The notes under the pieces were generated by a model. It was not told the origin of the DNA. It saw only the letters and a list, made by a program, of their open reading frames with translations, and did no database searches. From Rhizaria sp. SCN 62-66 (lineage: Eukaryota > Rhizaria, unplaced), in assembly GCA_001724265.1 (NCBI GenBank), contig MEDY01000073.1, positions 1-64,000 of the forward strand: a stretch of 64,000 bases of DNA, given 5' to 3'. The position numbers were made by a program, and so were the translations under genes. Of the stretch, positions 21,101 to 31,974 are shown piece after piece (the first letter of the stretch is position 1; each line of letters starts with the position of its first letter).

Positions 21101-23510
21101 GTTGTTGTTGTTGTTGTTGTTGGCGCAGGTGCATGTGTGGGTTGCGTCCTTGTTCCTGAGCCTGGGTGCCGCGATTAGGACCATCGTAAGGCCCGTTGTT
21201 GCCGTCTTCGTAGTTAGGGTTGTACTGGTTGTGGACGTTGTCGTTGCCGCCCGCGTAGTTATCGGACCCGCGACCGTAGCCGCGGCCTTGGTCGCGGTCT
21301 TGGCCGTGGCCGCGGCCGCCGTAGCCCGAGTCGTTGGCGCCGCCGCGGTAGCCACTGTTGTAGCTATCCTGGATGTTATTGTAACCGTTGTTGTTGTAGT
21401 TCGCGTTGCTGCCACGGAAGTCATTGTTGTTGTTGTTTCCAAAGCCACGCTGATGTTTGTTATTGGAATGGTAGTTGTGATTTTTCGAGTTGTTGCCGTC
21501 GTCGTCGTCCCCATAATGATAACCGTAGCTCCGGCGGGAGTCGTCGTTACGATTGTCATCGTACTTTGAATTATTACGCCCGCGACCGTGATCCCGACCC
21601 CTGTCCATGCGCTCAAGGTCACGATCATTGCCGCTTTGCTGACCCCAACGCACCTGGCCCAGCGAGTGCATCCGCAGCTGCACAGTCGCCTGCTGCTGCT
21701 GCTGCTGATGCATATTTTGCTGCTGATGCTGCTGGGAATGCTGACCAGACAGCGGTTGGATTTGAGTCTGTGATTCGGATGATGCGTCACTTACAGCGTC
21801 ACGACCGAGGCCGGTGTCGGCGTTTGCCGCCGCAATCCCGACTGCAGTAGGGTCAGGGGGGCACGCCGACGACGAAGGTGCAGACTGATAGTCTGGTGCC
21901 GCAGCATGGCTCGCCGCGCCTGCAGCCGCGACCGCTGTGTCAGCGTCATCCCGCATCGCACTCTTCACGCCACTTGCGCCGTGACTGGCCGCGGGGACGC
22001 CACCGTCGCCGTGCGCGCCCGCAGCGCCGTCGCCCTCCACAGCGTCGTCAGGGGGGCCATCGCTGGCGACGCGGCGGCGCGATGGCTCAGGATAGCCGTC
22101 AGTGCGCTGAGCGCCAGCAGCCGCGTCAGCGGTGCTCGTGCTGCTGCTGCTGCGACTCTCACGGCCACGGTCGCGGTTGCGGCTGCTGCGGCTGCGCTGA
22201 CCGGAGTCGTCGGAGACGTCGCTGTCGTCGCTGTCAGACTCCGAGTCGCCGTTGCGCCGGTCGCGCCGGCCCCTCTTCCGGTCACTATCCCTCTCCCTGT
22301 CCTTGTCGCGGTTGCTGCGGCCGCTGCGGCTGCTTCCACTGCGGCTGCTGCTGCGGCGCCGGCCGCGGTCGCCGTCCCAGTCACTGTCGCTGCCACTGCC
22401 GCTGCTGCTACCGTCGAATTCGCGCTGGCGACCACGCAAACTGCGACCGCTGCGACCGCTGCGCTTCCGGTCACGGTCGCGGTCGCGGTTATGGTCATTG
22501 TTACGGTCACGACCACGGTCACGACCACGATCGCGGTCGCGGGGACTGCGCTCACGGTCGCCGCCACGGTCCCCGTCCCGGCCGCTGCGCTCGCCACCGT
22601 CCCGCTCGCGGCGCAACGATGACGACGACGATGCCGCTGCTGCCGAGGGCGCTGTGAAAGAGGGCGACGATGACTGGACAGGGCCATACGCTTGCTCTTT
22701 GGCCGAAGCTACGCCGCCCAGCGCGGCGTCCTTCCCGACAGTCTGCTCCCAAGGACGCTTCTTGCTTGAGCTAGAGCTCGAACTGCTAAAGATCGTCGCA
22801 CCACCCGTCTCGCGCCCGCGCTCGCATTCGCGCTCGCGGTCGCGGTCACGGTTATGGTCACGGCCGCGGTCGCGGTCGAAGTCGCCGCGGTCGCGAGCGC
22901 CGCTCTGGCCCCGCAGCGTGGGCGACGGCGGCAGAGCGGGCACCGCCTGCGCCTGCGCCTGGGACCCCGCCGGCGGCTGGCTCGCGAACGCCAGCGGCGC
23001 CGCCGCGGCCGTGGGCGCCGCAGCGGCCGGGTAAGTCGCGCGCAGTTCCGCCGAGGCCGACGAAAGCGTCGCCAGCAGCAGCCGGCCCATGCCGGGGCCC
23101 GCGCCGAGCGCGCGCGCGGCCGGGGCAGCGGCAGCCGCGCCCGGGGGCCTGCTAGGGGCCGCGCCGGGGGGCTTGCTGGCCACGCGCAGAGACGCGGCGG
23201 GCTGCTGCTGCGCTTGCTGTTGCTGTTGTTGCGTCTGAGCGCTCTTGGCAGTCGTGACAACCTTGCGCACAGGTGTCGCCGCCGCCGAATCAGTCGTTGT
23301 CGCAGCCGCCGTAACAGCCGGTGGTACCGCAGGCTCGGTGGCTTTCACGATCGCCTTTGTGTTTGGAGTCTTGAGTTCGTGCTTCTTGCTTCCACTCTTG
23401 CTGGCGCTGGCATTTGCACCAGTCTCGCCGCCAGTGCTGTTGCCGCCAAGCGTTCCGCTACTATTCGCGCTGCTGGTCGAGCTGTTAATGTTGTCACCGC
23501 TGCTACTGCC

Positions 23511-23544
<34 letters not shown>

Positions 23545-23894
23545 ATGCTGGTAGTCGAGCCCAACATGGCGGCCGCAATGGCCGCAGCGCGGCGGCGGTA
23601 GTCGTCGCTGCCCGGGGCCAGTGTGGGCGAAGGTGCGGGGGCGCTCGCCGCCGAGCTCGCAGCACCAGGGGCGCTCGGTTGGGCCGCGGTCGAGCTGGAG
23701 CCACCGAGGCTGCTGGAGCTCTTGCCGGAGCCCACTGCTGCGGCTGCGGCCGAGGCAAACGCAGACGTCGACATAAAGACAGATGGCTTGCGGGCAGGCG
23801 TCGCAGCGGGCGTTGCGGACGCACGCGGAGGTACGGCAGACGCAGGACCTCCAGAGCCGGGGCTGCTGTGGGGAGGCGTGGGGCGCGAATCCAT
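17443..23894 (-). CDS. TTBK-like casein-kinase-1-family protein kinase, very large; reading frame broken in a TTG repeat
   Basis: Two overlapping frames belong to one gene of about 2150 codons. The upstream frame (start ATG at 23894) encodes a disordered Ser/Ala region, then Arg-Asp/Arg-Ser-rich repeats, then an Asn/Gly/Tyr-rich region. The downstream frame encodes the kinase: Gly-rich loop GPVIGQGTFAEVY (near 20490), FALKVEKSEK, catalytic HRDVKPSNFA (near 18745), DLG in place of DFG, then GTVMYASLRAHEMG and DDLWSLFYIAADLA...LPWR, which is the tau-tubulin-kinase signature. A Gln/Asn-rich tail follows. The frame changes inside a CAA tract where one base is missing (21100-21101), so I infer one protein. 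About 460 Ala/Ser-rich residues are inserted in the catalytic domain between the hinge and HRD. TTBKs phosphorylate microtubule proteins and act at cilia in animals; the substrate here is unknown. Confidence 0.8.
20998..21122. repeat. Long CTG/TTG trinucleotide tract with a one-base phase slip
   Basis: Seven CTG units, then 27 perfect TTG units (21019-21099), then TG instead of TTG at 21100-21101, then seven more TTG units (21102-21122). On the coding strand this is CAG/CAA. The slip puts the kinase out of frame with its N-terminal region. Sequencing or assembly slippage is the simplest cause. Confidence 0.95.
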
Positions 23895-24364
23895 GCCTGT
23901 GATGTGGGGAAAACAACAGTTGGATAAAATGTGAGTCAAATGATAGGAAGTAAGCCAAAGCATTGCACAACAAGGTGTGCGCTGATGAGCTTCAGACATG
24001 ATCGTGACACGTTTAACGTCATGTGAGGTGACCATGATAACATGATGGCGCAGACGCAACGAGTGGTGTTCGCCCGGATGGTTATAGCAGAGCTTAACCA
24101 TGTTCTAGCAATGTATATTTTGAAAAAACGCAGCTTTACTGCAGTCAAAATGCAGAGCAATGCATTACATTACTTTCGACGTTTGATATCACAAGTTAGA
24201 CACTATTAAAGTTGACGCTATCGACCTAGCCAGACTGCCGTGCGGCAGCGCAGCAGCGACTCATGGTGCCATGCAAATCTGTTTACCTTTTGGTATTTAA
24301 GTTGCTAGGACTTCCGTCAATAGACTTTCGCAGCCTTCCACGTGAATCAAGGCGTGTTTTAAAC
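23895..24364. promoter_or_regulatory. Divergent intergenic region (kinase / aminopeptidase-like)
   Basis: About 470 bp, AT-rich, with two gene starts facing away from each other. On the minus strand a pyrimidine-rich stretch ending in CACAG lies two bases before the kinase ATG, so a 5' UTR intron is possible. An in-frame extension of the kinase ORF to 24101 has AT-rich codons and looks non-coding. Confidence 0.5.
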
Positions 24365-26389
24365 ATGATACCACGTTTAAACTTTACTAAGTCCTTGGTA
24401 TCTCGTAGTTATGCACATGCTTGTGCCACCACTATCGTATCCATCGCTTCGTCTTCCATCTCTCGCCAGCGCCAGCTGCGCACCACCACGACCCCTGGTA
24501 GGGATATCGCTTTCTCTACTCTGGCGCGCACACCAATAGTATGCGACACGACCAATGCCAGCGATTTAAGCAGAATTCCCCTCTCTCAGCGCCAGCTCCC
24601 CCGCACCTCGAAGCTCCTGCCCTTCGCCACGCCCCCGATGTGCTTCCCCCGCTCTCTGTTCACCACCATGACCAACGCTGCAACCTTGACCGCGTCATGC
24701 GACGATGCTGACGACGATATCTTGCCCGAGCACCCACCGGATGACCCCGAGGTGCGCGCCGCGGCCGACGCCGCCGTGCACACCATCCTGCGCTCGTCGC
24801 TGCGCCTCCCCGCGCGCTCCTCCGCATTGTATCTGCTCTACGACGCGCACTCGCCACCCGCGCGCGCGCTCGCCCGCGCCTACGCGCGCGCGCCCGCGCG
24901 GGGCCTGGTGGCGTCCGCGCGCGCGGCTTGCGTGCCCACGTGGGAGACGCGCTGCCCGCCGGGCCTCGCCGCGGCCGCGCTGCAGCAAGATGTCTTTGCG
25001 CATGTGAGGCCCGACGACGCCGTGGTGCTCGTGCAGTCGGACGCCTTCCGGCTCGACTCATACCGCTTCCGCCTGCGGCTGTTCGAGCGCGGCGTCAAGA
25101 CCGCCGAGCATGCGCACCTCGCGCTCAACCGGCCGCACGCGTACGTCCCGCTCAACGCCGACAACGGTGCACTCGCGCTGCGGTCGCCGCGCACGGCGGT
25201 CGCCGCCGCTGCAGCCGAGCCACACGCACAGAGCGCAGACCCACAGAGCACAGCCACGCAGAGCGCAGACGCGCTGCCGCTCCCTGCGCAGCGTTCAGAG
25301 CAGTGCGCAGAGACGCGTGCGCAGACGCTTGCGTACCTTCGCGCGTGCGCCGTGCCGCCCGTGGCGCTGGCGGTCGAGGCCGCGCAGCTCAAGCGCGCGC
25401 TCGACCGCGGCGCGCGCGTTGTTGTGCGCTCCATCAGCGGCCGCGGCGGCGACGGCGACGGCGATGGCGGCGGGCAGGAGCACGGCGAAGGACTACTCGT
25501 GTACGAGGCACCCGAAGCGAGCGCCAGCGCCAGCGCCCACGGGAGTTCGAGTAACGGCAGAAATAATGACGTCAACTCTGGATTTGTGTTGATGCGCGAC
25601 ATCGCGGCCTCTGCTGGAGCCGCCGCAACGGCATCTGCTGCGACTCGTTCCGGTAGCATAAGCGCTTCGATCACTGATGGTGAGGTCGTCGCTGCCGGGC
25701 AGAGCAGCCTTGCGCTTGAGGAGTCGCTCATTAACACGGGCTATTATCCACTTACACTGCCCTCGTGGTACTTAGACGACGTTGAAGCGTCCTTCTACCC
25801 CGACAGCAGCACGGCGACTGCAGCGGCCCGCGCCCCGTCTGCGTCGGCACGCGCGCCGTCGCCCGCCCCCGTCGTCGCCACAGCGAGCCACGTGGGCGGC
25901 GGCTACCCCGTCGGCGAGGTTTTCTCCGAGGCGCGCGCGCTGCCCTGTGTGTCGGGGCTCGTTTATATCAACGGCTTCCCGTGTCTGGACCGCATCGTGC
26001 GCTCCTGCGCGCCGTTCCCGCTGCGGATCGCGGCCGGGCGAGTCACCGCCGTCTCCGCGCGCGCGCCCGCGGCATTCCTGGACGTGCTGCGCGCGGTGTT
26101 TCGTGACGAGGGCGGCGAACTGTGGGTGCGTGAGCTGGGCCTGGGGCTCAACGGCGAGATGGCCTTCGCGCCCGCCGAGCGCCGCGTCAACGGGCTGCTC
26201 GCTTTCGAGCGCATGCGCGGCGTGCACCTCTCCATCGGGAAGAAACACACCGTCTACAGCAAGGGCGACATGTCGCGCAAGCACGCGCAGGCGCGGTACC
26301 ACATCGACGTGTTCGTGGCCGCCACGGCCGTCGAGGTCGACGGCGTCGTGCGCGCCACCTTCGAGCCCTCACTCACCGGCGAGCTCTGA
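24365..26389 (+). CDS. Aminopeptidase-T/M29-like protein, predicted mitochondrial
   Basis: Single exon; 674 residues from the ATG at 24365 (an in-frame ATG also lies at 24263). The C-terminal 180 residues resemble the prokaryotic 'leucyl aminopeptidase (aminopeptidase T)' family: GGGYPVGEVFSEA, SGLVYINGFP, PLRIAAGRV, VRELGLGLN, FERMRGVHLSIGKKHT and a final RYHIDVF. In M29 enzymes the equivalent Glu, His and Asp residues bind two metals; here GEVF, GVHLS and the terminal HID are kept, but the overall fit is by pattern only. The middle has Ala-rich and Ser-rich insertions (near 25190-25310 and 25500-25900). The N-terminus from 24365 is rich in Arg, Ser and Thr and lacks acids, which suggests mitochondrial import. 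A non-peptidase role is possible. Confidence 0.55.
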   Translation: MIPRLNFTKSLVSRSYAHACATTIVSIASSSISRQRQLRTTTTPGRDIAFSTLARTPIVCDTTNASDLSRIPLSQRQLPRTSKLLPFATPPMCFPRSLFTTMTNAATLTASCDDADDDILPEHPPDDPEVRAAADAAVHTILRSSLRLPARSSALYLLYDAHSPPARALARAYARAPARGLVASARAACVPTWETRCPPGLAAAALQQDVFAHVRPDDAVVLVQSDAFRLDSYRFRLRLFERGVKTAEHAHLALNRPHAYVPLNADNGALALRSPRTAVAAAAAEPHAQSADPQSTATQSADALPLPAQRSEQCAETRAQTLAYLRACAVPPVALAVEAAQLKRALDRGARVVVRSISGRGGDGDGDGGGQEHGEGLLVYEAPEASASASAHGSSSNGRNNDVNSGFVLMRDIAASAGAAATASAATRSGSISASITDGEVVAAGQSSLALEESLINTGYYPLTLPSWYLDDVEASFYPDSSTATAAARAPSASARAPSPAPVVATASHVGGGYPVGEVFSEARALPCVSGLVYINGFPCLDRIVRSCAPFPLRIAAGRVTAVSARAPAAFLDVLRAVFRDEGGELWVRELGLGLNGEMAFAPAERRVNGLLAFERMRGVHLSIGKKHTVYSKGDMSRKHAQARYHIDVFVAATAVEVDGVVRATFEPSLTGEL

Positions 26390-26653
26390 GGGGAGGGCGA
26401 GCGGGTCAGCGAAGCGCAGCTACTTAGTTATTTATTGCAAGATGTCAAACAGATATTTAGTCTTTATTCAAATAAACAATTATGATTCGAAAGTAGAGGA
26501 AATGTTACACCTGTCAACATGTTATATCGAGGCCATTCGTCCAAGTCAGAAACATGCAGTGGTCACTTGTAACCACCAGAGACATATGCGAAACACACCA
26601 ACAGTTAAGGTGACGCCGGCTGTTCTGCGTTGCTGAAAGACCGTGTGCTTGCT
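26390..26653. other. Convergent 3' spacer (aminopeptidase-like / PCD)
   Basis: AT-rich 264-bp spacer with AATAAA near 26471; contains both 3' UTRs and nothing else I can support. Confidence 0.5.
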
Positions 26654-27409
26654 TCACTTGCGCTGACGCGCGGCGAAAGCAGTGTCGAAAAAGGCTGCGG
26701 CGTCGAAGTCGTTCTGTGACACGCCGGCGCAATCGTGCGTCGTGAAGGTCACGTCCACGCGGTTGTACACGTTAAACCACTCGGGGTGGTGGTTCATCTG
26801 CGAGAAGGGCAACGTCATGCAGTTGGCGCAGATGAGCAACGCAGTGAGGACAACGTCGTGTGGAGGCACAGATAGTGAGGAAAAGGATAGGATGCCATGA
26901 GAAAGAAGAGTATGGTCATGATTAGAAGCACGACATCGAGATATCACCACGATACGTGACATTATCTATAAAATACATGCATAATTTATACAAGACATGC
27001 CGTTTTGTAGCACATACCTTGTCGCACTTGACGCCGGTCTCGACCATGAAGCCGAGGGCCTCAGAGAAGTCGGCGAAGACGAAGCGGCGCGAGATGAGGT
27101 CACGAGACTCAGAGCTCTACATACACAAAAGAATTCACACGGGGGCACATGTGAGCGTGAAGACATACTCTTAGGTAATCATTATGTAGCGTGGTAGTGT
27201 CGATTGATACAACAATGATGGTTGAACAAACAACGAAGACGTACGAACTTCCACTCGGGCACATCCGCAAGCTTAACCTTAATCTGGTCATGGGTAAGCT
27301 TAACAGGAACAGAAGAGGACATGGGCGCAGCAGGAGTCGTGATTGTAGTCAGGGAATGAAACGGCGTGCGGGTAGAGCTGGTGACACGAGAGACCGCACG
27401 ACGGAGCAT
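26654..27409 (-). CDS. PCD: Pterin-4a-carbinolamine dehydratase
   Basis: Three small exons (27409-27245, 27116-27018, 26797-26654), introns GTACGT...TAG and GTATGT...CAG, all phase 0; 135 residues. The enzyme dehydrates 4a-hydroxytetrahydrobiopterin and so supports aromatic amino acid hydroxylases. The family signature is complete across the junctions: PEWKF, FVFADFSEALGFM, CDK then MNHHPEWFNVYNRVDVTFTTHDC. The two His of NHHP and the His of TTHD are the catalytic set. The length without the first 29 residues matches the usual ~100 residue enzyme. Those 29 residues are Arg/Ser/Thr-rich and may be an organelle leader, with Met30 as an internal cytosolic start. Confidence 0.94.
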
Positions 27410-28419
27410 TGCTGTGGTGCAAGACGAGAGGGACAGCGGGATTTCGAAAGTAATATGAGTGATGTGAGAATGAAAATTATATATTTGACATTTTGCGCTA
27501 TATTAATGTCACATTGTGCACAAAGCATAGGGTTAACGATCAAATTAACGAGATATTTGCCTTTTTGACAGCCGGATTTTGACCTCGATATTTTTTAGAT
27601 CTCGCTTGCGCTCAGCCACCAGTCACTGGTCATCTGCTCATAGCGAAACATCATGAATCAACTTAAAACAAACATATCTGGATTTTTCGTAGCATCATAA
27701 GATTTCGAACATTATGTACTTCAATATACATCTGTTTCGCAAACGAACTCGCAGGCATACACCCTGTATCCGCTGAATTCATGTTATGGTGACTGCCCAT
27801 TATCGAAGATCACATGAATAACAACTTCGTGATCTTCATAAATATGCGTATTTTCGTGTTGAATTCTTATACGCACAAGCAATACATACTGTATGACATC
27901 CTTTGACTTTCATCATCGTCTCTCAGTCTGCGACGGCTCTCTAACTTTTGTTGTTGCTGTGCCCTGCGTTTTTTCAAGTGCACTTGAAATGAACCCTCAT
28001 ACTGCGCCGTTGTCTTATCGTTAAAAGAGATACAACTAACGAAAAGAAAACATTGTTTGCTAGTTAGTTGTTTTGATTTTGCGTTTGTTTACGTAGCGGT
28101 TAGCTGTATGAAGAAATATGTGTTGTGACTTTGAGCAACTGCGAAGTGCAATTTTCAGCATGGCGTTTGTTTGAAAGGTCGTTTATCTACTTGAATATGT
28201 GATTGAATTATACTTTGTTCAATTATTTTGCTAATATTCGTTAACAACACTTGAATCAATAGCATTTTTGCTTTATCTGCCTTCTGAACGTTGATATCAA
28301 TCAACAATTTAAGTATAGCTGCGGCAAAACACTTCTTCACCGCCACTTCCGTACAGTTTGTCGCTTCGCGCGACCACTCAGCATTTCAAGCGCACAAAAA
28401 CTCGATTCTTGCGCTTTCC
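27410..28419. promoter_or_regulatory. Divergent intergenic region (PCD / bZIP)
   Basis: About 1 kb of AT-rich DNA between divergent starts, presumably both promoters and 5' UTRs. The bZIP frame is open back to 28291, but that stretch begins with TTG, not ATG. No RNA gene recognised. Confidence 0.5.
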
Positions 28420-31400
28420 ATGCAAAGTAATAGCACGCGGCAGCATCCGCCCCCACAAATCAATGAACTCTCATCTCCAGGCGCCTCCAATCATGGACAA
28501 CATGCCCTGAATGTCCCCGACGCATACATCGCACAGCAACATGGCAGCAACACAAACGCACACCAGCCGGGCTACCTGCACTCACCACGCGAGCCTCAAA
28601 GCAAGACGCACGACTTTTCCACAGCCCCCTATAGTAACACCAACACCACCAGTCACAGCATCTTGGACGCCACAGTGCTCTCATCCCCCAACGACGCGCT
28701 CCAAACAGGGCATGATACATTCAGTGCGTTTGTGCTTGGTAGCAACGGCTTAAACAGCCCAACTTCTGGTCCAGTTGCAGGGTTTGTGTCTCCAACATCT
28801 GCCACTGCAGCTGTTGCTCGTTCCTCGGTCGCTACAAGCGGGTTTGGAGCGCCACCACTGACTGCGTTGTCATCCGCGCTGTCATTTGGCCCCACAGGCT
28901 TTCTGCCGCTGGCACTTACTGGAAGCGCCGCTGCACATGTCAACGTCAATCCGAGCACACTTGCAGCAAACACCCCGGCAGCTGGGTCCAGCGGGTTTAC
29001 TGTCAGAGCCACTGCAGCTGGTGTACGTGCACACGGGGCCCAGGACGAGTATCCGTCTCCATTCTCGCATCACGGCTTGACCTCGCCTCGCGAGATTACT
29101 GCCTCGCTTGGGCTAACATCCCAGTTTAGCGCCACTATGGGCACGCGTGGCGCTGGGCTGAGGTCACCCGCTGCATCAGGCTTGGCGTTACCCGCTGGCA
29201 TAAACGTGAGCACACCTCTTAACGGACTTAGTGGCAGTGGGAGACCGATCACTCGCCCCATGATCCCGCTCATCGCCGGCAGTCGCAGCAACAATGCAAG
29301 TAGTAGTCAGGCATTTGGTCCGGGTTTTGGTACGGTACTGCAGACAACAGCAAACGTTGGATTGGCGCTGAACCTTTTTAGCGACGCGACCCATCGCTCT
29401 CCAGTCGCCAACCAAAACAACGCGAATACGTCAGCCGCTCATGCTACAGTGCCAGTCGGCACCAGCAGTGCGTGGCACAACGTCACCACGCAAAGCAAGC
29501 GCCCTGGCAACCATCAAGCGGACTGCAATGAGAGCGATACCAATGACACTGCTGACGATGAAAGCAGTGATAGCGCATCCGACAACCGCGTTCGGTACAT
29601 TGGGACTCACAGTCACATGTACCACGACCGTGCCCGCGCGCGCCGCGCCAGCGACTGCAGTAGCAACAGCAGCAGCAGCAGCCACAGTAGTCGCAGTAGT
29701 AGTGTTGTTTGTAGAGGTCGTAACGGCGACACTGTCGGTGGACTCACTGGCGGTCATGTGGCATTATCCGGGACTGTTGCCGCTGACGCTACTGGTGCTC
29801 TTGGAGCAAGCGGCGTTAAAGGGAGTTGGAGCCATGAGTCGCCATCCCAGCGCACCAGCCAAACGGGTGCGGCAGTCACTAAAAGTACTGTAAACAGTGA
29901 CGACGATAGCGATGACAGCTGTAGCACTGGGGACAACGATGACAAGTATGACGATGACGTCTCTCTGAGCGACGCCAATGCAGGTAACGACAGCCACACT
30001 TTTATGGCTACAGCCGCCACAGCAATTACATCTCAAGGCTGTCTGCTACAGCGCCCGCAGCCCAGTGGACACCCGTACGCCGGTCTGCGTGGCGCTAACG
30101 TGACATCAAACGCAGCGACAAACGTGGCTGTTGAGGATGTCATGCGTGCTGCACACGCTGCATCAGCAACTGGTGGTGGTCGTGCTGTTCACAATGTGGT
30201 CGCTAATCACCCAATGATCGATAACGACGACGCCAGTGCCGAACAGTACTCTCAGCCGCCGCCGCTGGCTGAGAAACAGCAGTATCATCAGCAACAACAA
30301 CAGAGGCATCCTCAGCTTCGAACCAGTGCTCGTCACCGCCTAATTACAGAGCAGCGTGCACAAGCTGCCAATACCACTGCTCAAGCAGCCGCTTCCGCGC
30401 GCTCAGCAGTCATGCCAAGTAACACTAGTCGAAGCAGTGGTGGCATGCCCGCTGCTCGCGCTGCAATCGTTAGTACGGACTATGGCAACAACAGCTTTGC
30501 AGCTGCATACACCATGACATCCGCTCTTCCCCAATTGCTATCAAGCGCCGGGGCAACAGCCTCTGCTACTGGCGGCGCAAACGATCACGGAGAGCGTTCT
30601 GCCGTAGTGACCAGTCCGTTTACCGGTCCTGATGGTGCCGCACTGTCGTCCGACGATGCCGCAATCTTGCAATTGTTGCCGAGTCAGCGCCTTCCGGTTC
30701 CCAACACTCGATATTATGTGTGCTCGCGCACGCTTGACGTTTGCGAGCCCCAAGCCGACGGCTCCTCGCGTGTCATCACATCACTTACGGCGTCCGAGCT
30801 CAGTGCGGTAAAGAAGGTTCAGCGGCTGGCCCGCAATAGGGCATCTGCACACCTCTCCCGCGCACGGCGGAAGAACTACGTCTCGTTCCTTGAGCAGCAG
30901 TTGCGTGAGTCGATCGAGAAAGCTGAGCGACTAGAGTCTGAGGTGCTCGCTCTTCGGTCTGCCGCAGCGGCGACGGCGGCGGCTCAGGCGCAGGGCCAGA
31001 CATTGGTTCACGCAGCTGCTGGACAGTTTGGGCATGACAACGCTGTCGCCGCTCAAGGTGCAAACGCGGGTCCTGGCGTAAGCATTAGACGCTTATGCAG
31101 CACAAATGGAGCTATTCGGGGCCCGCGTGGCTTACCCGGATATAACCAAACGCAGCGCCATAGTTATGTGGACAACAATAACGACACAGGCGGGTCTGAA
31201 TACGCTATGGTTCATGCGTCTGCAAACCAAGCACCTGTTGTTCATGATCACTACACTGCTGCACACCACAGTAGCTCAACATACAATCGCGCGTCAACTG
31301 CAGGGGTCTACGGGTTTTACCACGGCAATAACGGCGACGACCACGGCGACGACAACGATACGGACGATGCCGCTGCAGCCCACTACGCACAGTCACATAC

Positions 31401-31644
31401 ACATGCACCACAGTCACAGTTTCAATCAAGTGCATTCGTTCCCACTTACAACACCAACACCAGCGTCAGCAGCTACCCGCACTCACACGGTGCATACATA
31501 TACAATGACACAACCTCTGGTGCGATCGCGAAGTCCGTTACTGTCAACGGCGCTGCCGCTGCAGCTGCAGACGCGATCACGACGCATGGCGGCGAAAACT
31601 GCGCACTATCTGGGTACATGAGTCATGCAGCACCGCAAGGGTGA
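28420..31644 (+). CDS. bZIP transcription factor
   Basis: Single exon, 1074 residues. The DNA-binding domain lies near residues 797-850 (30808-30970): basic region VQRLARNRASAHLSRARRK with the invariant N-x7-R spacing, then a leucine-zipper-like helix FLEQQLRESIEKAERLESEV. bZIP proteins bind palindromic sites as dimers in the nucleus. The rest is disordered, rich in Ser, Thr, Asn, Ala and His, with acidic patches (near 29530-29580 and 29890-29970) that could activate transcription. The start is the first in-frame ATG. Codon use is clearly less G/C-biased than in neighbouring genes, and there is no intron. No close subfamily can be named from the basic region. Confidence 0.87.
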   Translation: MQSNSTRQHPPPQINELSSPGASNHGQHALNVPDAYIAQQHGSNTNAHQPGYLHSPREPQSKTHDFSTAPYSNTNTTSHSILDATVLSSPNDALQTGHDTFSAFVLGSNGLNSPTSGPVAGFVSPTSATAAVARSSVATSGFGAPPLTALSSALSFGPTGFLPLALTGSAAAHVNVNPSTLAANTPAAGSSGFTVRATAAGVRAHGAQDEYPSPFSHHGLTSPREITASLGLTSQFSATMGTRGAGLRSPAASGLALPAGINVSTPLNGLSGSGRPITRPMIPLIAGSRSNNASSSQAFGPGFGTVLQTTANVGLALNLFSDATHRSPVANQNNANTSAAHATVPVGTSSAWHNVTTQSKRPGNHQADCNESDTNDTADDESSDSASDNRVRYIGTHSHMYHDRARARRASDCSSNSSSSSHSSRSSSVVCRGRNGDTVGGLTGGHVALSGTVAADATGALGASGVKGSWSHESPSQRTSQTGAAVTKSTVNSDDDSDDSCSTGDNDDKYDDDVSLSDANAGNDSHTFMATAATAITSQGCLLQRPQPSGHPYAGLRGANVTSNAATNVAVEDVMRAAHAASATGGGRAVHNVVANHPMIDNDDASAEQYSQPPPLAEKQQYHQQQQQRHPQLRTSARHRLITEQRAQAANTTAQAAASARSAVMPSNTSRSSGGMPAARAAIVSTDYGNNSFAAAYTMTSALPQLLSSAGATASATGGANDHGERSAVVTSPFTGPDGAALSSDDAAILQLLPSQRLPVPNTRYYVCSRTLDVCEPQADGSSRVITSLTASELSAVKKVQRLARNRASAHLSRARRKNYVSFLEQQLRESIEKAERLESEVLALRSAAAATAAAQAQGQTLVHAAAGQFGHDNAVAAQGANAGPGVSIRRLCSTNGAIRGPRGLPGYNQTQRHSYVDNNNDTGGSEYAMVHASANQAPVVHDHYTAAHHSSSTYNRASTAGVYGFYHGNNGDDHGDDNDTDDAAAAHYAQSHTHAPQSQFQSSAFVPTYNTNTSVSSYPHSHGAYIYNDTTSGAIAKSVTVNGAAAAAADAITTHGGENCALSGYMSHAAPQG

Positions 31645-31974
31645 TACTTATGTAACTTTGATGCCTGCCACCAAAGAAAAGAAGAATGCAAACAAACGCT
31701 CCGAGTGTATTGTGTGCGTGCTTCGTCAGCAAGCAACGTGCATCACGAACATTATGATCGATACGATAAACACGCATCACAAGAAGAATGAAATAAAACC
31801 AATAACAACGAAATAAAACATACGAATATCATAACCCTACAAACATCACACGAAAGACAATACACCACACATACTCTTCCGTGTTTCTCATGTTTGACAT
31901 ACAAAATAACTTTAATAACAACGAAACTCCACAGTCATCCGGATTCATCAGAGTCTTGACTTGCACGAGTGCAT
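31645..31974. other. Convergent 3' spacer (bZIP / WASHC4)
   Basis: AT-rich 330-bp spacer with several AATAAA-like words near 31790-31816. Contains both 3' UTRs; no gene seen. Confidence 0.5.

Noticed and set aside
23895-24101. In-frame N-terminal extension of the kinase gene
   Set aside because: AT-rich codons unlike the gene body; a probable splice acceptor lies next to the ATG at 23894.
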